DNA from: Anaerolineaceae bacterium | GTDB lineage: Bacteria > Chloroflexota > Anaerolineae > Aggregatilineales > Phototrophicaceae | DNA: 64,000 bases | Direction of reading: 5' to 3' | Assembly (NCBI GenBank): GCA_002702065.1 | Contig: NZXX01000009.1 | Span: forward strand, 186,001-250,000 | Translations under genes and position numbers: made by a program | Part shown: in pieces, positions 1-7,421 of the stretch | How positions within the stretch are numbered: the stretch's first letter is position 1 | Layout of the letters: each line of letters begins with the position of its first letter | The notes under the pieces: generated by a model | What the model was told of the DNA's origin: nothing | The model's input: the letters and a program-made list of their open reading frames with translations, nothing else | Database searches by the model: none

Positions 1-465
1 CGACAGCGGCAGAATCACCTGCTTTTCATCGGCGGAGATGGTGGGATAGCCCACTTCGTACTCGCGGCCCACATCGGCGATCAGCGTCTTTTCTTCCAGT
101 GTGTCGAGATGGACCGCCTTCAAGGCGCGATTCTCGGTGTAAGCCAGCCAGCGGCTTTGCGGCGCGAGGCACATGCGCGGGTAGGGCCCGCCCTGAATAT
201 GCGGCTCGAAGCCATAATCCGGCGTAGGTTCGGTCAGCTGGGTAATATCACCGGTGGACACATGCACCTTGCAGACCGCGCCCTGACCTTCGCGCAGCGT
301 CCAGAATGTCAGAAACTCGCTGTCGGCGGTAAAACCGATATTGGTGTGATAGTTCGGTGTCTGGTTGATCTCACCATAGGGTGTAAGCCGGCGGCAGTCG
401 CGCAGCGTCCAGGCATCTTTGTAGGCTTCGGATTCGTTCCAGGTTTCACCTTTGCGGGGCGGCAT
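1..465 (-). CDS. Oligogalacturonate lyase-like protein (5' part only)
   Basis: The gene runs off the left edge, so only about 155 N-terminal residues are visible. The protein has PD40-like propeller blades and phrases such as CRRLTPYG, YHTNIGFTADSEFLTFWT, GDITQLTEP and VHLDTLEEKTLIADV, which match the N-terminal half of oligogalacturonate lyases (PL22), enzymes that cleave pectin-derived digalacturonate by beta-elimination. No signal peptide is visible, in line with cytoplasmic family members. The ATG at 465 is preferred to the in-frame ATG at 471 because AAAGGA lies seven bases before it. The catalytic histidines lie beyond the edge and cannot be checked. It may instead be another PD40 or TolB-like propeller. 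Confidence 0.6.
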   Translation of the reverse strand, partial: MPPRKGETWNESEAYKDAWTLRDCRRLTPYGEINQTPNYHTNIGFTADSEFLTFWTLREGQGAVCKVHVSTGDITQLTEPTPDYGFEPHIQGGPYPRMCLAPQSRWLAYTENRALKAVHLDTLEEKTLIADVGREYEVGYPTISADEKQVILPLS

Positions 466-589
466 AATCATGTCCTTTGGCGTTGAGAATAAATTCTTGT
501 CAATGCAATTTTAAAAAAAGCGATTGCTTATCCGAGTGTAACGCACATAGCCCATCGCCACAGCAGACCGTAGACCATTGCCAGCATTT

Positions 590-1714
590 CTAGGGCTGCC
601 ACGCCGGGTACACACTGATGCGGTCAGACAATTTATCGACGGCACCAGTCGCGACATCGACCACATACAACCCCGGCTGATTGCGGCGGGAATAAACGAT
701 GAACCGGCTGTCCGGCGACCACATATGCCAGCGTTCGGCGTAGGCGTAAAACACATCATCCACCAGCTTGCGCGGGGCCTGATCCTGCTGGCTGTCCAGC
801 ACAAAGATCGTATCCGAACGGTCGATCGCGGTTTGCCCCACAAATGCCACGTAGCGGCCATCGGGTGACCACTGCGGCATGCCCTGAAAGCGAAAACCGG
901 GATAGGGCATGTACGGCTCACATGGGGCAGCCTCCATACAGGCGGTGTCGATCATGAAAATAAAATGCCCGCTGCCGCTGTTGGTCAAGCCGACAAAGGC
1001 GACATGCCGACCATCCGGCGACCAGACCGCATTCCGGTCGTTGCGCGGCCCGGCGGTGATACGGCGCAGGCTGCTGCCATCCGCATTCATCAGGTACAGA
1101 TTGCGCCTGCCCGTAGCAGTGAACATGATCTGCGACCCATCCGGCGACCACGTCGGCAGCATCGCTTCTTCGGTGGTCATGCGCGTCAGATCGCTGCCAT
1201 CCGGGTTGATGCCATACACCTCGAACTGGCCGCTGCGGTCACTGTAAAACAAAAGCCGAGAGCCATCCGGTGACCACGTCGGGTAACGGTCACCCGCGAA
1301 TGAACGGGTCAGGTTCAGCGTACTGCCGGTATTCAGTTCGTAGATGTAGATGTCACTCTGGGAAGAAACCGTCGCATAGGCCAGGCGGCTGCCATCGGGC
1401 GACCATTCCAGCGGCAGCGCGATACGCCAGCCATAACTGCCTGCGCGGTAGATCACCCGGGTCCGCACATCCAGCAGCATAATATCCCATTCGTTGCGCG
1501 GGTCCGACGGGGAGGAAAAAGCCAGCACGCCCCCAGCCGGCAGCACCGGCCCTGCTGCAACCGCCAGCGCCGTCAGGCTGGTGAACACAATCGCAGCCAG
1601 CGCAGCGATGATAGAAATGTGATGAACGTAGGGGTAGCGAATGACCATCATATCCCGCAGGAACCACCGGCCATCATCTAACAGCATTATATCGAGGTTG
1701 ACGCTGTAACGCAT
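590..1714 (-). CDS. Membrane-anchored PD40/TolB-like beta-propeller protein
   Basis: A 374-residue protein with one hydrophobic segment (about residues 33-55, ISIIAALAAIVFTSLTALAV) followed by at least six repeats carrying the WSPDGS/WSPDGR signature of PD40 (WD40-like beta propeller, TolB C-terminal type). The propeller is probably displayed outside the membrane. Its role is unknown; such proteins usually bind proteins or sugars. It follows the YwiC-like gene by 6 bases on the same strand, so the two are likely cotranscribed. The exact start is uncertain: an alternative ATG pair lies about 20 codons in. Confidence 0.75.
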   Translation of the reverse strand: MRYSVNLDIMLLDDGRWFLRDMMVIRYPYVHHISIIAALAAIVFTSLTALAVAAGPVLPAGGVLAFSSPSDPRNEWDIMLLDVRTRVIYRAGSYGWRIALPLEWSPDGSRLAYATVSSQSDIYIYELNTGSTLNLTRSFAGDRYPTWSPDGSRLLFYSDRSGQFEVYGINPDGSDLTRMTTEEAMLPTWSPDGSQIMFTATGRRNLYLMNADGSSLRRITAGPRNDRNAVWSPDGRHVAFVGLTNSGSGHFIFMIDTACMEAAPCEPYMPYPGFRFQGMPQWSPDGRYVAFVGQTAIDRSDTIFVLDSQQDQAPRKLVDDVFYAYAERWHMWSPDSRFIVYSRRNQPGLYVVDVATGAVDKLSDRISVYPAWQP

Positions 1715-1720
1715 CCACCT

Positions 1721-2545
1721 TCAAAGCGGCATCATGTACCCGGCAGCCGTCAGCAGCACCACCAGCAGCCCGAAGCAAATCTCCTGAATGCCGATCTGTT
1801 TGGGCAGGGCCGGGCGGCGATAGCGCGACAGGCCGTAGAGCGCCCGCAGCAGCAGCACCAGCACAGCAATCACCGATAGCACCGGAGCCAGCCGGAGCCA
1901 GACCAGCAACGCGATCACCAAAATTGCCAGTACATGGGCCAGCGTAGCGGGTGCGGCCTGAACAGTCTGCCCTTTTTCCAACCGCAGCCGGGCCCGCACG
2001 TAGATAATAGTTGGCACCGCGCGGCAGATCAGCACGGCAGACAGCGCCAGCGCCGGGGCCAGCGACCAGCCACCCGCCAACGCCATACTGGCCGCCACCG
2101 CCGTCAGGGTAACAGCGGCGAACACTTCAGGCAGCGCATGGCGGCTGTCATGGCGCAGGTCAAAATACAGGATGGCAGCGGCCAGCGGACTGACCAGCAG
2201 CACAGGCAGCAGAAACGCCAGCGACGGCGCCGTGAGGATCGACAGGGCCAGCGCGACAACCGCACCCAACCCATAGATCAGCACCATGCGGCCTGCCAGC
2301 CGGGTACGCTGGTAAATGCGCCCGCGCTGACGGTCGATGACGTAGATTTTCAACGGCTGATGCACCAGAAACACGCCGAAAGAAGCCAGCGCCAGCCACA
2401 AACCCGGCACCGACACCGCGACCAGCGCGCCGAGCAGAACCGGTTCCAGCCAGAAGCTCCAGCTGCCATGCTCGGCAGGCAAAGCGACCGCCCGCCACTG
2501 CCGCGCCGTAACCGTCGGAGCCGTTGTCTGTTCTCGTGCCGACAT
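1721..2545 (-). CDS. YwiC-like family membrane protein
   Basis: A 274-residue, very hydrophobic protein with about eight membrane segments. The N-terminal PAEHGSWSFWLEPVLLG stretch matches the conserved PxEHGxW...P..LG opening of YwiC-like proteins, and LVHQPLKIYVIDRQRGR fits the following cytoplasmic loop. The function of the family is not established. The ATG at 2545 is chosen over an upstream in-frame start at 2596 because GGGGTGG sits six bases before it and the extra residues are Arg/Lys-rich and unlike the family. First gene of a probable two-gene minus-strand operon with the PD40 protein. Confidence 0.75.
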   Translation of the reverse strand: MSAREQTTAPTVTARQWRAVALPAEHGSWSFWLEPVLLGALVAVSVPGLWLALASFGVFLVHQPLKIYVIDRQRGRIYQRTRLAGRMVLIYGLGAVVALALSILTAPSLAFLLPVLLVSPLAAAILYFDLRHDSRHALPEVFAAVTLTAVAASMALAGGWSLAPALALSAVLICRAVPTIIYVRARLRLEKGQTVQAAPATLAHVLAILVIALLVWLRLAPVLSVIAVLVLLLRALYGLSRYRRPALPKQIGIQEICFGLLVVLLTAAGYMMPL

Positions 2546-2847
2546 TGTTATCCACCCCTTGCATGGTTTAGATCGGCGGCGTCTGTGTGCATCCACATCT
2601 GGCCGGCAGACGAACCCATCTGATTATGACGGGCTGGCATCCACGTGTCTATGATACTGTACAACTCGTTCAATTCTGTGTTGTGCCGCAGCAGCAACAG
2701 CCAAACGCGCCAAGCAACTTCACGCACGTTCCTGCGTATAGAATCACAGAAAACACTGAATCTTTAGGGGAGCGCGCTGCTGTTTGCCCCGATAATGGTA
2801 AAATGAGGGCGTTAACGATCAGCAGTTAATCGACAGGAGTGCGCCTC
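2546..2847. other. Divergent intergenic region
   Basis: About 300 bases between the YwiC-like gene (minus) and the E2-like gene (plus). No convincing coding region; short open frames here have no recognisable features. It must hold the promoters for both directions. A possible extended -10 element for the plus operon is listed separately. Confidence 0.6.
2796..2804 (+). promoter_or_regulatory. Candidate extended -10 element for the E2/JAB/E1 operon
   Basis: TGGTAAAAT (TGN plus TAAAAT, five of six bases of the -10 consensus) lies 44 bases upstream of the E2 start. No good -35 is seen 17 bases further upstream, as can be the case for extended -10 promoters. The same TGGTAAAAT string precedes the M16 peptidase gene near 40878. 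Confidence 0.35.
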
Positions 2848-3318
2848 ATGGCAGCATGGTGGGGATCACGCAGCAATGTATCCTCGCGTTTGCGGTTAGA
2901 AGTCGAAGCGATGCGTGCGGCGTTTGGGAATACGTTCAAACTGGTCGTACCGCAGTTCGGGTTGTTGCACTGGGAAGGCATTGTGGAAGTGAACCTGTCC
3001 ACCATCACCCAGCCAGAACATCGCCTGAAAATCGTGTACCCGAATGAATATCCCAACCGCCCGGCAGAAGCCTATATCCTGAAGCCGCGCATCTACAGCG
3101 AGAAGCACCAGTATGAAGACGGTCAGCTGTGCCTGTTTAACCCCAAAGATGGTGAACAGTATGGCTGGAATCCGGGTCGCTCTACCGCGGTGACGGTCAC
3201 AGGATGGGCGGTGCAGTGGTTGTACGCCTATTACACCTGGCGGTCAACCGGTGACTGGCCGGGCATCGAAGAACGTGTGCGGGCGGATACACCCCTCCCG
3301 CGCCGACGGAGACGATAA
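2848..3318 (+). CDS. E2-like (ubiquitin-conjugating fold) protein
   Basis: A 156-residue protein with the order of landmarks of a UBC-fold E2: a beta region with YPNEYPNRPAEAYI (residues 64-77, the YPxxPP loop), then DGQLCLF with the candidate catalytic Cys95, then a Trp-rich stretch ending in helices (GWNPGRSTAVTVTGWAVQW and YYTWRSTGDWPG). In E2 enzymes this cysteine receives a ubiquitin-like protein as a thioester from an E1. The ATG at 2848 has CAGGAG eight bases before it; a GTG at 2839 is less likely. JAB and E1-like genes follow with a 4-base gap and a 4-base overlap, which strongly supports the assignment. No ubiquitin-like protein gene is adjacent. The C-terminus ends in a run of five arginines. 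Confidence 0.85.
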   Translation: MAAWWGSRSNVSSRLRLEVEAMRAAFGNTFKLVVPQFGLLHWEGIVEVNLSTITQPEHRLKIVYPNEYPNRPAEAYILKPRIYSEKHQYEDGQLCLFNPKDGEQYGWNPGRSTAVTVTGWAVQWLYAYYTWRSTGDWPGIEERVRADTPLPRRRRR

Positions 3319-3322
3319 CGTC

Positions 3323-4420
3323 ATGATACGAAGTTTGAATTTCACCCGCAGTGGTGTGCCCAACCTGGTGGTGGCACGGCGGGGTCTGGAAAAGATGGCG
3401 GCAGCCGCCAGCCACTTTATCGAAGACGAAACCGGCGAAGCGATGGTCGGGCTGGTCGTGCCCGGTGAGCGTACCGGCATCGACACGATTTATATCCTGG
3501 ACACCATCTCACCGGACGACAGCGCCGTGCGCATGCTGCATACCTTCCAGCAGGGCGATGAACGGCAGGATGAAATTATCTGGTGGTTGCAGGAAAACTG
3601 GCGCGCCGCCCGTGAAAAACAGCGTGGCAGCGCGGCAGCACCGGCCAAATGGGATGTGCCGCTGCGTTATCTGGGTGACTGGCACAAGCAGCCCGGTTAC
3701 ATGATCGCCCCCAGCAGCGGCGACCAGCGAACTGCGCTGGACTGGCTGGACGACGAAGAAAACGGCATGGCAGCCCTGCTGGCCCCGATTGTCACGCTGG
3801 GGCATCCGTCGACCACCGTCAACGCCGGGTCGAGCGCCAATTTTGTCACGATGCCGCAAAGCGACGGTCAATACCTGCGAGTTGATTTCTGGTACATCAG
3901 CCGCGAGGTACGCCTGTTCCAGCCCATCATCCCGGCTATTTACCCGGACGATCAACTGCCAGCGTTATCCGCCTATCCCTGGCATCTGGTCAACCAGCAG
4001 CGGGTGAATGAGGAATTTGCCCGGCTACGTGAGGACGAACTGTTTACCTCGATTGTGTTGTGGGACGCGACCGAGCAGCCACCGCTGGAAATCTGCCTGA
4101 TGACCGCGCGGATGGGGTCCGACCGGGTGTTACTGATCGTCACGCCCTGGAATTACCCGGAAGCACCGCCAAGTGCGCGGGTCGCACCATTTACCCAGTT
4201 GGATGCCGGCGACGATATGTATGAAGTCTTCGAGGATATGTGGGCAGAATCCACCCCGGTAGACGACCCGCCCGGCTGGACATGGTCGGCGGACAAGTAC
4301 CTGACCGACTATATCCGGGCACTGGAAAACGCCCTGGGCATGACGCCAGCATCCCAACCCAGCAGCACGGATGATGAACCGGTGCTTTCGCCTGCGCCAT
4401 CAGAAGAGGAAGAAGTATGA
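3323..4420 (+). CDS. JAB/MPN-domain protein with C-terminal UBC/RWD-like region
   Basis: A 365-residue protein. The N-terminal 160 residues fit a prokaryotic JAB/JAMM fold, the isopeptidase type that removes ubiquitin-like tags: Glu39 in ETGEAMVGLVV, and GDWHKQPGYMIAPSSGD with His121, Ser131 and Asp134 at JAMM spacing. The second zinc histidine (expected at 123) is Gln, encoded CAG, so zinc binding may be altered. Residues about 232-340 contain LLIVTPWNYPEAPPSARVAPF and then Trp residues and a long helix, resembling an E2/RWD fold without a catalytic cysteine; this is inference. The tail is acidic. The ATG at 3323 follows the E2 stop by four bases with GGAG upstream. Confidence 0.75.
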   Translation: MIRSLNFTRSGVPNLVVARRGLEKMAAAASHFIEDETGEAMVGLVVPGERTGIDTIYILDTISPDDSAVRMLHTFQQGDERQDEIIWWLQENWRAAREKQRGSAAAPAKWDVPLRYLGDWHKQPGYMIAPSSGDQRTALDWLDDEENGMAALLAPIVTLGHPSTTVNAGSSANFVTMPQSDGQYLRVDFWYISREVRLFQPIIPAIYPDDQLPALSAYPWHLVNQQRVNEEFARLREDELFTSIVLWDATEQPPLEICLMTARMGSDRVLLIVTPWNYPEAPPSARVAPFTQLDAGDDMYEVFEDMWAESTPVDDPPGWTWSADKYLTDYIRALENALGMTPASQPSSTDDEPVLSPAPSEEEEV

Positions 4421-5325
4421 GCTGGGATCGCGTCGAGAATTTGATCGGCAGCGAGAATCTGGCCTTGCTGGCCCACAAACGCGTTGCCATCGTTGGTCTG
4501 GGGTCCGGCGGGGGGCAGGTCGCCATCAGCCTGGCGATGAGCGGCGTTGGCAATTTTGTGCTGATCGACGATGATGTGCTGGAAGAAGGCAATGTCGTAC
4601 GCCATGTTGCCGACCGGCGGTACATCGGCCAGCCCAAAGCCGAAGTCGTGGCCGAACTGATCCGCCTGCGCAACCCGAACGCCCAGGTCGAAACGCATGT
4701 CGGGCGCATCGAACAGCACATGGACACGCTCGACCATGTCGATATGCTGGTCGTGGCGGTCGATGGCGAAAATGCCAAGTACGTGCTTAATCAGGCGGCG
4801 CTGGACCGCAACCTGCCAGCGGTGTACGCCGGGGTGTACGAACGCGGCGAGGGCGGCGACGTCGTAATGATCTACCCGTATGACGGGCCCTGTTATGCCT
4901 GCTGGGCTGCCGAACTGCGCGACGAACAGGCGGTCACGGCCAACCCCGGCGAGGAACTGGACTATGGCATGATTGGGGCCGATGGTACACTGGAAGCAGA
5001 ACCGGGCCTGTGGCTGCATGTCACGCGTGTCGCATCGGTTCAGGCGCATCTCGTGCTGAACGAACTGCTGAAAGGGACAGATGTCTACGAACCGATGCCG
5101 GGCAACACGGTTATTCTGGCCAACAGTGCGCTGGAGATTATCACCGGGCAGGTGACGCCCCCGCACAGCGCCGTGTGGGTCACCATCGAACGCGACCCGG
5201 ATTGTCTGGTATGTGGCAGCAAGCTGCGTCACGAACAGGCGCTAAAGGACGCGCCGCTGTCGCTGGATGACCTGATGGATGCCACAGGGATTGTGATGCA
5301 GGACGAGAACGAGGATAAAGCGTAA
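4417..5325 (+). CDS. E1-like ThiF/MoeB-family adenylating enzyme
   Basis: A 302-residue E1-like enzyme expected to adenylate the C-terminus of a ubiquitin-like or sulfur-carrier protein. Visible motifs: the ATP-binding loop VAIVGLGSGGGQVA (residues 23-36), Asp51-53, Asn59 and Arg62 in EEGNVVRH, Lys74, Asp116 in VVAVDGENAK, and two zinc pairs CYAC (159,162) and CLVC (263,266). These four are the only cysteines, so there is no free cysteine for the thioester step of ubiquitin-type E1s, as in MoeB-like adenylation. The start ATG overlaps the JAB stop by four bases (ATGA). Position after E2 and JAB makes a protein-conjugation role more likely than molybdopterin or thiamine synthesis. Confidence 0.9.
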   Translation: MSWDRVENLIGSENLALLAHKRVAIVGLGSGGGQVAISLAMSGVGNFVLIDDDVLEEGNVVRHVADRRYIGQPKAEVVAELIRLRNPNAQVETHVGRIEQHMDTLDHVDMLVVAVDGENAKYVLNQAALDRNLPAVYAGVYERGEGGDVVMIYPYDGPCYACWAAELRDEQAVTANPGEELDYGMIGADGTLEAEPGLWLHVTRVASVQAHLVLNELLKGTDVYEPMPGNTVILANSALEIITGQVTPPHSAVWVTIERDPDCLVCGSKLRHEQALKDAPLSLDDLMDATGIVMQDENEDKA

Positions 5326-5615
5326 TGGAAGAGAATCAGAACCCGGTGGAAAACAACGTCGACAACCATACCGCATCCACGCCGGACGAAACACGCCAGC
5401 CCCCCACACCACCGGAGGATGAAAGCATGGAAGATCGACTCGAACGTCTGGGCGGCGAACCAGCCCCGGTCATCACACCGGAGGAATTCGCCCGGTTGCA
5501 ACAGGCCGGGCAGGTACACATTGATTCGCGCGGACGCGTACGCACCACCCGCCGCAGCGATGCCGAAGCTGGTGTCTCGCTGCGCAAGCGCCGGGCATGG
5601 TATGACACCGAATGA
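5325..5615 (+). CDS. Small acidic hydrophilic protein of the E2/JAB/E1 operon
   Basis: A 96-residue protein I do not recognise. The first 45 residues are Pro/Thr/Glu-rich and probably disordered; residues 50-66 (ITPEEFARLQQAGQVHI) could form a helix-strand unit; the C-terminus is basic then ends AWYDTE. It has no ubiquitin-like C-terminal GG, although RLGG occurs inside at 41-44. The start overlaps the E1 stop by one base and its end overlaps the next gene by 14 bases, so it is translated with them. It could be an adaptor, a substrate or a divergent modifier; none of these can be shown from the sequence. Confidence 0.65.
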   Translation: MEENQNPVENNVDNHTASTPDETRQPPTPPEDESMEDRLERLGGEPAPVITPEEFARLQQAGQVHIDSRGRVRTTRRSDAEAGVSLRKRRAWYDTE

Positions 5616-6783
5616 CGAAACGATAGGGCTGCGGGCGGACATGGTTCGCAGTCTGAAAGAAAAAGGCGAACTGAAGGACCCACGCCTCGAAGCGGCCTTT
5701 CTGAGCGTGCCCCGTCATCACTTCCTGCCGGAACTCACGCCGGAACAGGCCTATATGGATGAAGCCCTGCCGGTCAAACAGGACGAGGCAGGCAACGCGA
5801 TCAGCTCATCCAGCCAGCCCACCATGATGGCGATGATGCTGCGCCAGCTCGACCTGAAGCCCGGCCATAATGTGCTGGAGATCGGCACGGGCACGGGTTA
5901 TAACGCGGCCATTATGCAGCATGTCGTCGGCGATAACGGCAAGGTCACGACGCTGGAACTCGACCATGATCTGGCACAGTCCGCCGAAAAAGCCCTGCAA
6001 CGGCTGAGCTTGGGCAGTATCCGCGTGGTCCAGGCCGATGCCGCCGGGGGTTACGCGCCCCGCGCCGCCTATGATCGGATTATCGCCACCGCAGGCATGT
6101 GGGATATACCGGCTATCTGGAAGCGGCAGCTCAAGCCACGCGGGTTAATCGTCGCCCCGATCTGGCTGGACGCGATGCAGGTCAGCGCCACGCTGCGCCC
6201 GGAAAAAGGCGATACCCTGTATAGCAACGTGAACCTTCCTTGCGGCTTTATTCGCCTGCGCGGCGTCAATGCCGGTCCCATCGTCACCCAGCGCGTCGGT
6301 CACTCCGGCCTGATACTGACCTCCAACGAAGTGCCGGCCCTGGACAGCGCGGCGCTTCATGCCCTGTTGTCCGAGGAAGAAGACCATACGCTGCTGGATA
6401 TTCGGCTGGCTGGCTCGGATTATTTCCACAGCTTCCTGACTTATTTGATCCTCAATTTGCCGCCGGGGTTCACCTTCGCGGCCTGGCAGGTCAGCGCCAA
6501 TCAACAGCTCTATGGCCTGGGTGGCGCCGGGTTTGCGTTGATTGGAACCGGAAGCGCCTGTTTTGTGCCGTTTCACGGTCACGGCGAAGCCCATGCCTAT
6601 GGTTCATCTGATGCTTTTATGACGTTACAGAGTATACTGGCTGCATGGGATGCTGCCGGACGGCCTGACTGGCGCGTGCTGCGACTGCGGATGCACCCGA
6701 AAACAGGGCCGCCCCCCACCATCAACAAAGGCTTGCTCTATACACGTCAGGATCATTATATTCACGCATGGCTGAAAGATTAA
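5602..6783 (+). CDS. Protein-L-isoaspartate O-methyltransferase family protein with long C-terminal extension
   Basis: A 393-residue protein. The first ~220 residues match isoaspartyl methyltransferase (PIMT): LSVPRHHFLPE, then ISSSSQPTMMAMML, and SAM motif I LEIGTGTGYNAAI (about 92-104). The enzyme methylates isoaspartate or aspartate carboxyls using SAM. Typical repair PIMTs are about 210 residues; this one has about 180 extra residues, as in longer homologues that include RiPP-tailoring members. ATG 5602 overlaps the preceding small gene by 14 bases; a later ATG at 5641 is possible. Its place behind the E1-like gene and the small protein suggests a linked substrate, which is inference. Confidence 0.85.
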   Translation: MTPNDETIGLRADMVRSLKEKGELKDPRLEAAFLSVPRHHFLPELTPEQAYMDEALPVKQDEAGNAISSSSQPTMMAMMLRQLDLKPGHNVLEIGTGTGYNAAIMQHVVGDNGKVTTLELDHDLAQSAEKALQRLSLGSIRVVQADAAGGYAPRAAYDRIIATAGMWDIPAIWKRQLKPRGLIVAPIWLDAMQVSATLRPEKGDTLYSNVNLPCGFIRLRGVNAGPIVTQRVGHSGLILTSNEVPALDSAALHALLSEEEDHTLLDIRLAGSDYFHSFLTYLILNLPPGFTFAAWQVSANQQLYGLGGAGFALIGTGSACFVPFHGHGEAHAYGSSDAFMTLQSILAAWDAAGRPDWRVLRLRMHPKTGPPPTINKGLLYTRQDHYIHAWLKD

Positions 6784-7421
6784 TCACCCTCAACACCATA
6801 CAGGCAGCGCTCGACCTGCGACACTTTGACGCCGCTGCCGCGCAGGAACCGATGATGCCCGGCAGTCGTTCGCGCAATCTGCCCTCCAACGGTAAAAATT
6901 CGCGGCAGGCAGGGGTGCTGCTGCTGTTGTATCCCCTGGCGGACGAACTGCATTTTGTCCTCACCCGCCGCACCGAAACGCTGCGCGGCCACAGCGGTCA
7001 GGTCAGCTTCCCCGGCGGCAGGCGCGACCCGGAGGACGATACACTGATCGACACGGCGCTGCGTGAAACCCACGAAGAACTGGGCATCTGGAACCCGGAC
7101 ATGCATATTCTGGGCAACCTGACACCGATCTATATTCCCCCCAGCAACTTTGAAGTGTTCCCGACCGTCGCCGCGCTCGATGAAGTCCCCGAATTTCAGC
7201 CTAACCCGGCAGAAGTGGCCCAGGTCTTCAGTGTGCCGGTGGGTGCGCTGCTGGATGATGATTTTAAGCGGGTTGAACACTGGCCGTTTAATGGCAACCA
7301 GGTGCGTATCCCGTTTTATGCCTTCAACGACCATAAAGTATGGGGGGCAACCGCCATTATGCTCAGCGAGTTCGAGGGCCGCCTGCGGGCCGTTCTGCCA
7401 CAGGACATGCCGCAAAAATGA
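6768..7421 (+). CDS. Nudix hydrolase, CoA pyrophosphatase type
   Basis: A 217-residue Nudix protein. The signature LRGHSGQVSFPGG followed directly by the Nudix box GGRRDPEDDTLIDTALRE...HEELG is the combined motif of the CoA diphosphatase (NudL/YeaB-like) group, which cleaves CoA or acyl-CoA to 3',5'-ADP and phosphopantetheine. The start overlaps the methyltransferase gene by 16 bases and its stop overlaps the next start (ATGA). An alternative within the family is another nucleoside diphosphate substrate. Confidence 0.85.
   Translation: MAERLITLNTIQAALDLRHFDAAAAQEPMMPGSRSRNLPSNGKNSRQAGVLLLLYPLADELHFVLTRRTETLRGHSGQVSFPGGRRDPEDDTLIDTALRETHEELGIWNPDMHILGNLTPIYIPPSNFEVFPTVAALDEVPEFQPNPAEVAQVFSVPVGALLDDDFKRVEHWPFNGNQVRIPFYAFNDHKVWGATAIMLSEFEGRLRAVLPQDMPQK

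Noticed and set aside
1934-2623. A long plus-strand open frame opposite the YwiC-like gene
   Set aside because: Low-complexity Arg/Gln/His composition; it is the complement of a hydrophobic coding sequence.
2587-2829. An 80-codon open frame upstream of the E2 gene
   Set aside because: It lies in the promoter region, starts inside the YwiC-like gene's upstream area and has no recognisable features or ribosome-binding site.
5325-5615. The 96-residue protein as the missing ubiquitin-like modifier, because of an internal RLGG
   Set aside because: RLGG is at residues 41-44, not at the end, and the residues before it look disordered rather than beta-grasp. Kept as an open possibility only.
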